A stretch of DNA of 33,327 bases from the NCBI GenBank assembly GCA_905480405.1, contig CAJQQH010000190.1, positions 1 to 33,327 on the forward strand, written 5' to 3'. Position 1 is the first letter of the stretch; each line of letters starts with the position of its first letter. The notes under the pieces are model-generated. The model searched no databases, was not told the DNA's origin, and saw only the letters and a program-made list of their open reading frames with translations. The stretch is from an uncultured Polaribacter sp. (GTDB lineage: Bacteria > Bacteroidota > Bacteroidia > Flavobacteriales > Flavobacteriaceae). A program made the translations under genes and the position numbers. Of this stretch, positions 31,007 to 33,327 are shown piece by piece.

Positions 31007-31327
31007 TTATTTTTTAACAGCAGGTGCTAAATATTTTTTACTTAGTTCCATTGAAATTGCAGAACGTTCAAATTTAATTTTACCAGCTCCCGTTTCTATA
31101 GTTACAGTATTATCTGCAGCATGCAGTTCTACTATTTTACCATGAATACCAGAAGTTGTTACTACTTTTGAACCTTTTTTAATTTCAGACTGAAATGCTT
31201 TTTCTTTTTTTTGTTTAGTCATTTGTGGTCTTATCATAAAAAAGTATAAGACTCCAATCATTGCTACAAAAGGTAGCATAGACATTAAACTACTTGAATC
31301 AGCTTGTAACGCTATTGTTGAAAACAT
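31007..31327 (-). CDS. yajC: Preprotein translocase subunit YajC
   Basis: 106 residues. One N-terminal membrane helix (about 14-32, SMLPFVAMIGVLYFFMIRPQ) with the family motif FFMIRPQMTKQKKEK, then a small beta domain (KKGSKVVTTSGIHGKIVELHAADNTVTIETG), the standard YajC pattern. It accompanies SecDF in the Sec translocon of the inner membrane. It lies 5 nt after the DUF1573 gene stop, in one unit with nusB upstream; no secDF in the window. Confidence 0.96.
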   Translation of the reverse strand: MFSTIALQADSSSLMSMLPFVAMIGVLYFFMIRPQMTKQKKEKAFQSEIKKGSKVVTTSGIHGKIVELHAADNTVTIETGAGKIKFERSAISMELSKKYLAPAVKK

Positions 31328-31332
31328 ATTTA

Positions 31333-31794
31333 TTATTTTGCTTTTGGTGTAACCATACCTTTAAGAGTTAAAATTTCTCTACCAGATTCTGTATTTGTTA
31401 TTAATGTAATATCTTTTCTTTGTCTGTTACGTTTACCAGCAGTGTTAAATTTAACCTTAACCTCTTTCGTTTCTCCTGGTTTAATAGGCGCTTTTGGCCA
31501 CGCAGGAACTGTACAACCACAAGTTACTTTTGCATCAGTAATAACTAAATCTATTTTACCAGAATTTGTAACTAAAAATGTTTTACTAACAACATCTCCT
31601 TCATTTACTGTACCAAAGTCATACTCACTTTTTTCTACAGTTATAGAAGCTGTTCCTTTTTTAATTTCTAAATCTCTAGATTTAGCTTTATCTAAATTCC
31701 CTTTATTAATTTTTGTTTTTGCATTACTGTCTGCACAAGAAACAAATACACTTGCAGTAATTATAAAAGCGAATAAAATTGTTATTTTTTTCAT
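31333..31794 (-). CDS. DUF1573 lipoprotein
   Basis: 153 residues. A lipoprotein signal peptide (MKKITILFAFIITASVFVSC, lipid-modified Cys at residue 20) is followed by a DUF1573 domain of about 100 residues (ITVEKSEYDFGTVNEGDVVSKTFLVTNSGK, then DAKVTCGCTVPAWPKAPIKPGETKEVKVKFNTAGK), an Ig-like ASH-type beta sandwich with the conserved CGC. Expected at the envelope. Function unknown, but its placement between nusB and yajC recurs in Flavobacteriaceae. It begins 50 nt after the nusB stop. Confidence 0.92.
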   Translation of the reverse strand: MKKITILFAFIITASVFVSCADSNAKTKINKGNLDKAKSRDLEIKKGTASITVEKSEYDFGTVNEGDVVSKTFLVTNSGKIDLVITDAKVTCGCTVPAWPKAPIKPGETKEVKVKFNTAGKRNRQRKDITLITNTESGREILTLKGMVTPKAK

Positions 31795-31844
31795 GATATT
31801 AAAGTTTTTGTAAAAATACTAAATAAATTTGCTATAACAAAAGC

Positions 31845-32783
31845 TTATAATAAGCCTCTTCCTATTTTAACAATTCTTTTAGAGTTTATAAATTCTTTAG
31901 ATATTCTATCTAAAACTCCATTTATAAAGTAACTACTTTTTTCTGTAGAATAATCTTTAGAAATTTCGATGTACTCGTTAATAGTAACTCTAGTTGGTAT
32001 TGAAGGAAAATTAAGAAACTCTGTAATTGCCATTTTTATTAAAATCATATCCATATCTGCAATTCTTTCTGCTTCCCAGTTTGGTGTTTTCTCAGAAATA
32101 TCCTCTTCGTATGCTTTATGTTTTAAAATGGTTTTTGTAAATAATGCTGATACAAAATCTTCATCATCTTTGTCTTTAAACAAACTACCAACAACAAAAA
32201 TTGTATTCTCTTTAAATTTACTTAAAGATTTTACAACCCAAGTATTTACAAAAGGAATATCATCAGACCAAGAAATTAATTCGCCTTCATAATATTCAGC
32301 TAATTTTTCATTAGGTGCAATTATCTCCTTAAAAAAACCAATAACAAAGGCTTTGTCAATTTTATAAGAATCTTCTACTGTATCTATATATTTTTTATAT
32401 AAATCACTTTTTTGCAATTCTTCAAAAATAATTTTTACATACTCCTTATCTAATTCCCAGTTTTTAAGATTATTCATCTCTATATAGCTTTCAACACTTA
32501 TGCTCTCTGCAATAGAATTGATTACTTTATTCTCTAAAAATTTAGTATTGGGTTTTAAATCGTCTTTTGTAGCAAGAATTTTCTTTTTGGAAAGTGCCAT
32601 TTTCTTTGCAGCAAATTTTTGAACCTCAACTAAAAGTTGAATGTTTAAAACGTACAAATCAAACATTTTTAAAATACTATGCTTTAAAAATTTTTCTTCT
32701 CTAATGATATCATCATTATGAGATTGCTGCATAGCGTATACAGATTGCATTACTTTAACTCGAATATGTCTCCTGTTAATCAT
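31845..32783 (-). CDS. nusB: Transcription antitermination factor NusB (extended Bacteroidota form)
   Basis: 312 residues, about twice the length of E. coli NusB. The start MINRRHIRVKVMQSVYAMQQS and the C-terminal half (about 190-305: DMDMILIKMAITEFLNFPSIPTRVTINEYIEISKDYSTEKSSYFINGVLDRISKE) carry the NusB fold that binds boxA RNA with NusE/S10 during rRNA antitermination. The ~130-residue middle insertion is normal for this phylum. It is the first gene of the nusB-DUF1573-yajC unit, with a good promoter upstream. Confidence 0.94.
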   Translation of the reverse strand: MINRRHIRVKVMQSVYAMQQSHNDDIIREEKFLKHSILKMFDLYVLNIQLLVEVQKFAAKKMALSKKKILATKDDLKPNTKFLENKVINSIAESISVESYIEMNNLKNWELDKEYVKIIFEELQKSDLYKKYIDTVEDSYKIDKAFVIGFFKEIIAPNEKLAEYYEGELISWSDDIPFVNTWVVKSLSKFKENTIFVVGSLFKDKDDEDFVSALFTKTILKHKAYEEDISEKTPNWEAERIADMDMILIKMAITEFLNFPSIPTRVTINEYIEISKDYSTEKSSYFINGVLDRISKEFINSKRIVKIGRGLL

Positions 32784-32820
32784 TGTAAAGAACTTAGATA
32801 AATTGCATTTTTTTGCTTTG

Positions 32821-32848
32821 CAAAAATAGTATTATTTTAGTTTCTCAA
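32821..32848 (-). promoter_or_regulatory. Promoter of the nusB unit
   Basis: On the minus strand TTG (32848 to 32846), a 17-nt spacer and TATTTTTG (32828 to 32821), a perfect TAnnTTTG. The predicted start is near 32815, with a leader of about 33 nt. Confidence 0.6.
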
Positions 32849-32932
32849 CAGTTATTTTTAATACTTTTTTAAGAAAGTTTATCTTTTTGAAACTCGTATA
32901 TTCGTGCTATATATTTTAACTCATTTTTTTCA

Positions 32933-33327
32933 TTGAAAGCACTACAATATTTAAACAAATATTTTTCTAAATACAAATGGCGTATTCTTATAGGATTGTT
33001 AATTACAGTCTTCTCTAAATTACTAGCCTTAAGGATTCCACAGATTATAAGAGACTCTTTAAATGTTGTAGAAGACTATCATAATAATGTAATCACAGAT
33101 ATTTCTGTAGTAAAAAATCAACTACTTATAAATGTTTTTATTATAATTGGTATTGCATTGTTAGGTGGTTTTTTAACTTTTATTATGAGACAAACCTTAA
33201 TTGTTACCTCTAGGTTAATTGAATTTGATTTAAAAAACGAAATTTATCAACAATATCAAAAATTGTCACTTACATTTTATAAGAAAAATAGGACAGGTGA
33301 TTTAATGAACAGAATTAGCGAAGATGT
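32933..33327 (+). CDS. ABC exporter (transmembrane domain), 5' part, runs off the window
   Basis: The frame opens at TTG (MKALQYLNKYFSKYKWRIL) and reads 131 codons to the edge. It shows two hydrophobic segments (about 17-36 and 68-90) and the type 1 exporter pattern LIEFDLKNEIYQQYQKLSLTFYKKNRTGDLMNRISEDV, where FYKKNRTGDLMNRISED is the classic intracellular-loop motif of MsbA/MdlB-type half transporters. Upstream in frame there is a stop (32888-32890) and no ATG, so TTG is the likely start. A promoter-like TTG (32887-32889), 20 nt, TATATTTT (32910-32917) precedes it. The nucleotide-binding domain is outside the window. It is divergent from nusB. Substrate unknown. Confidence 0.85.
   Translation, partial: MKALQYLNKYFSKYKWRILIGLLITVFSKLLALRIPQIIRDSLNVVEDYHNNVITDISVVKNQLLINVFIIIGIALLGGFLTFIMRQTLIVTSRLIEFDLKNEIYQQYQKLSLTFYKKNRTGDLMNRISED

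Noticed and set aside
31442..31813. 123-codon plus-strand frame over the DUF1573 gene
   Set aside because: Opposite to a clear lipoprotein gene in a conserved gene order; no family features.

Overview
The window is AT-rich chromosomal DNA from a marine-type Flavobacteriaceae bacterium (Bacteroidota; Polaribacter/Tenacibaculum-like by gene content, genus not proven). The signs are promoters of the Bacteroidota type (TTG - about 17-20 nt - TAnnTTTG), almost no Shine-Dalgarno sequences, an extended NusB, a PurL of the fused type, and the order nusB / DUF1573 / yajC / ybbR / coaE / histidine kinase / response regulator that I associate with this family. No tRNA, rRNA, CRISPR array, insertion sequence or prophage was seen.

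Layout. 1-3.8 kb: 3' part of purL, a terminator, a threonine/serine exporter-like membrane protein. 3.85-5.05 kb: a secreted GIN-domain (DUF2807) protein and a 448-nt regulatory gap. 5.05-6.15 kb: an AraC-type regulator followed by two tandem ~78-nt elements, each with its own promoter-like sequence, a stem-loop with a G-rich loop, and a strong terminator. These look like a pair of small RNA genes and are the most novel part of the window. 6.16-16 kb: an ABC efflux module. On the minus strand are a periplasmic adaptor, an ATPase and two paralogous MacB/FtsX-type permeases. Divergent from them are an NtrC-like sigma-54 activator and its histidine kinase. The gap between carries sigma-54 -24/-12 matches and an inverted repeat placed like an enhancer, so the two-component system probably switches the pump on.

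16-20.7 kb: a secreted pentapeptide-repeat-like protein, a third RNA-like element, and two tandem long-chain acyl-CoA synthetases. 20.8-23.4 kb: a BLUF blue-light sensor, a membrane-PAS protein with no output domain, a DUF1569 protein, a small membrane protein, and a short in-frame remnant resembling the start of a Crp/Fnr regulator. 23.5-26.9 kb: holA, a stand-alone HsdR_N (PD-(D/E)XK) protein, a family 2 glycosyltransferase and a Sua5/YrdC protein. 27-32.8 kb (minus strand): an OmpR-type two-component system resembling RprXY, coaE, a YbbR-like protein, yajC, a DUF1573 lipoprotein and nusB. 32.9 kb to the end: the 5' part of an ABC exporter with a TTG start, divergent from nusB.

Several genes (sigma-54 activator, HsdR_N protein, glycosyltransferase, RprX-like kinase) have a TAnnTTTG-like -7 box ending only 4-5 nt before the start codon, which predicts leaderless mRNAs. 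All functions are assigned by reading motifs; no database search was run.
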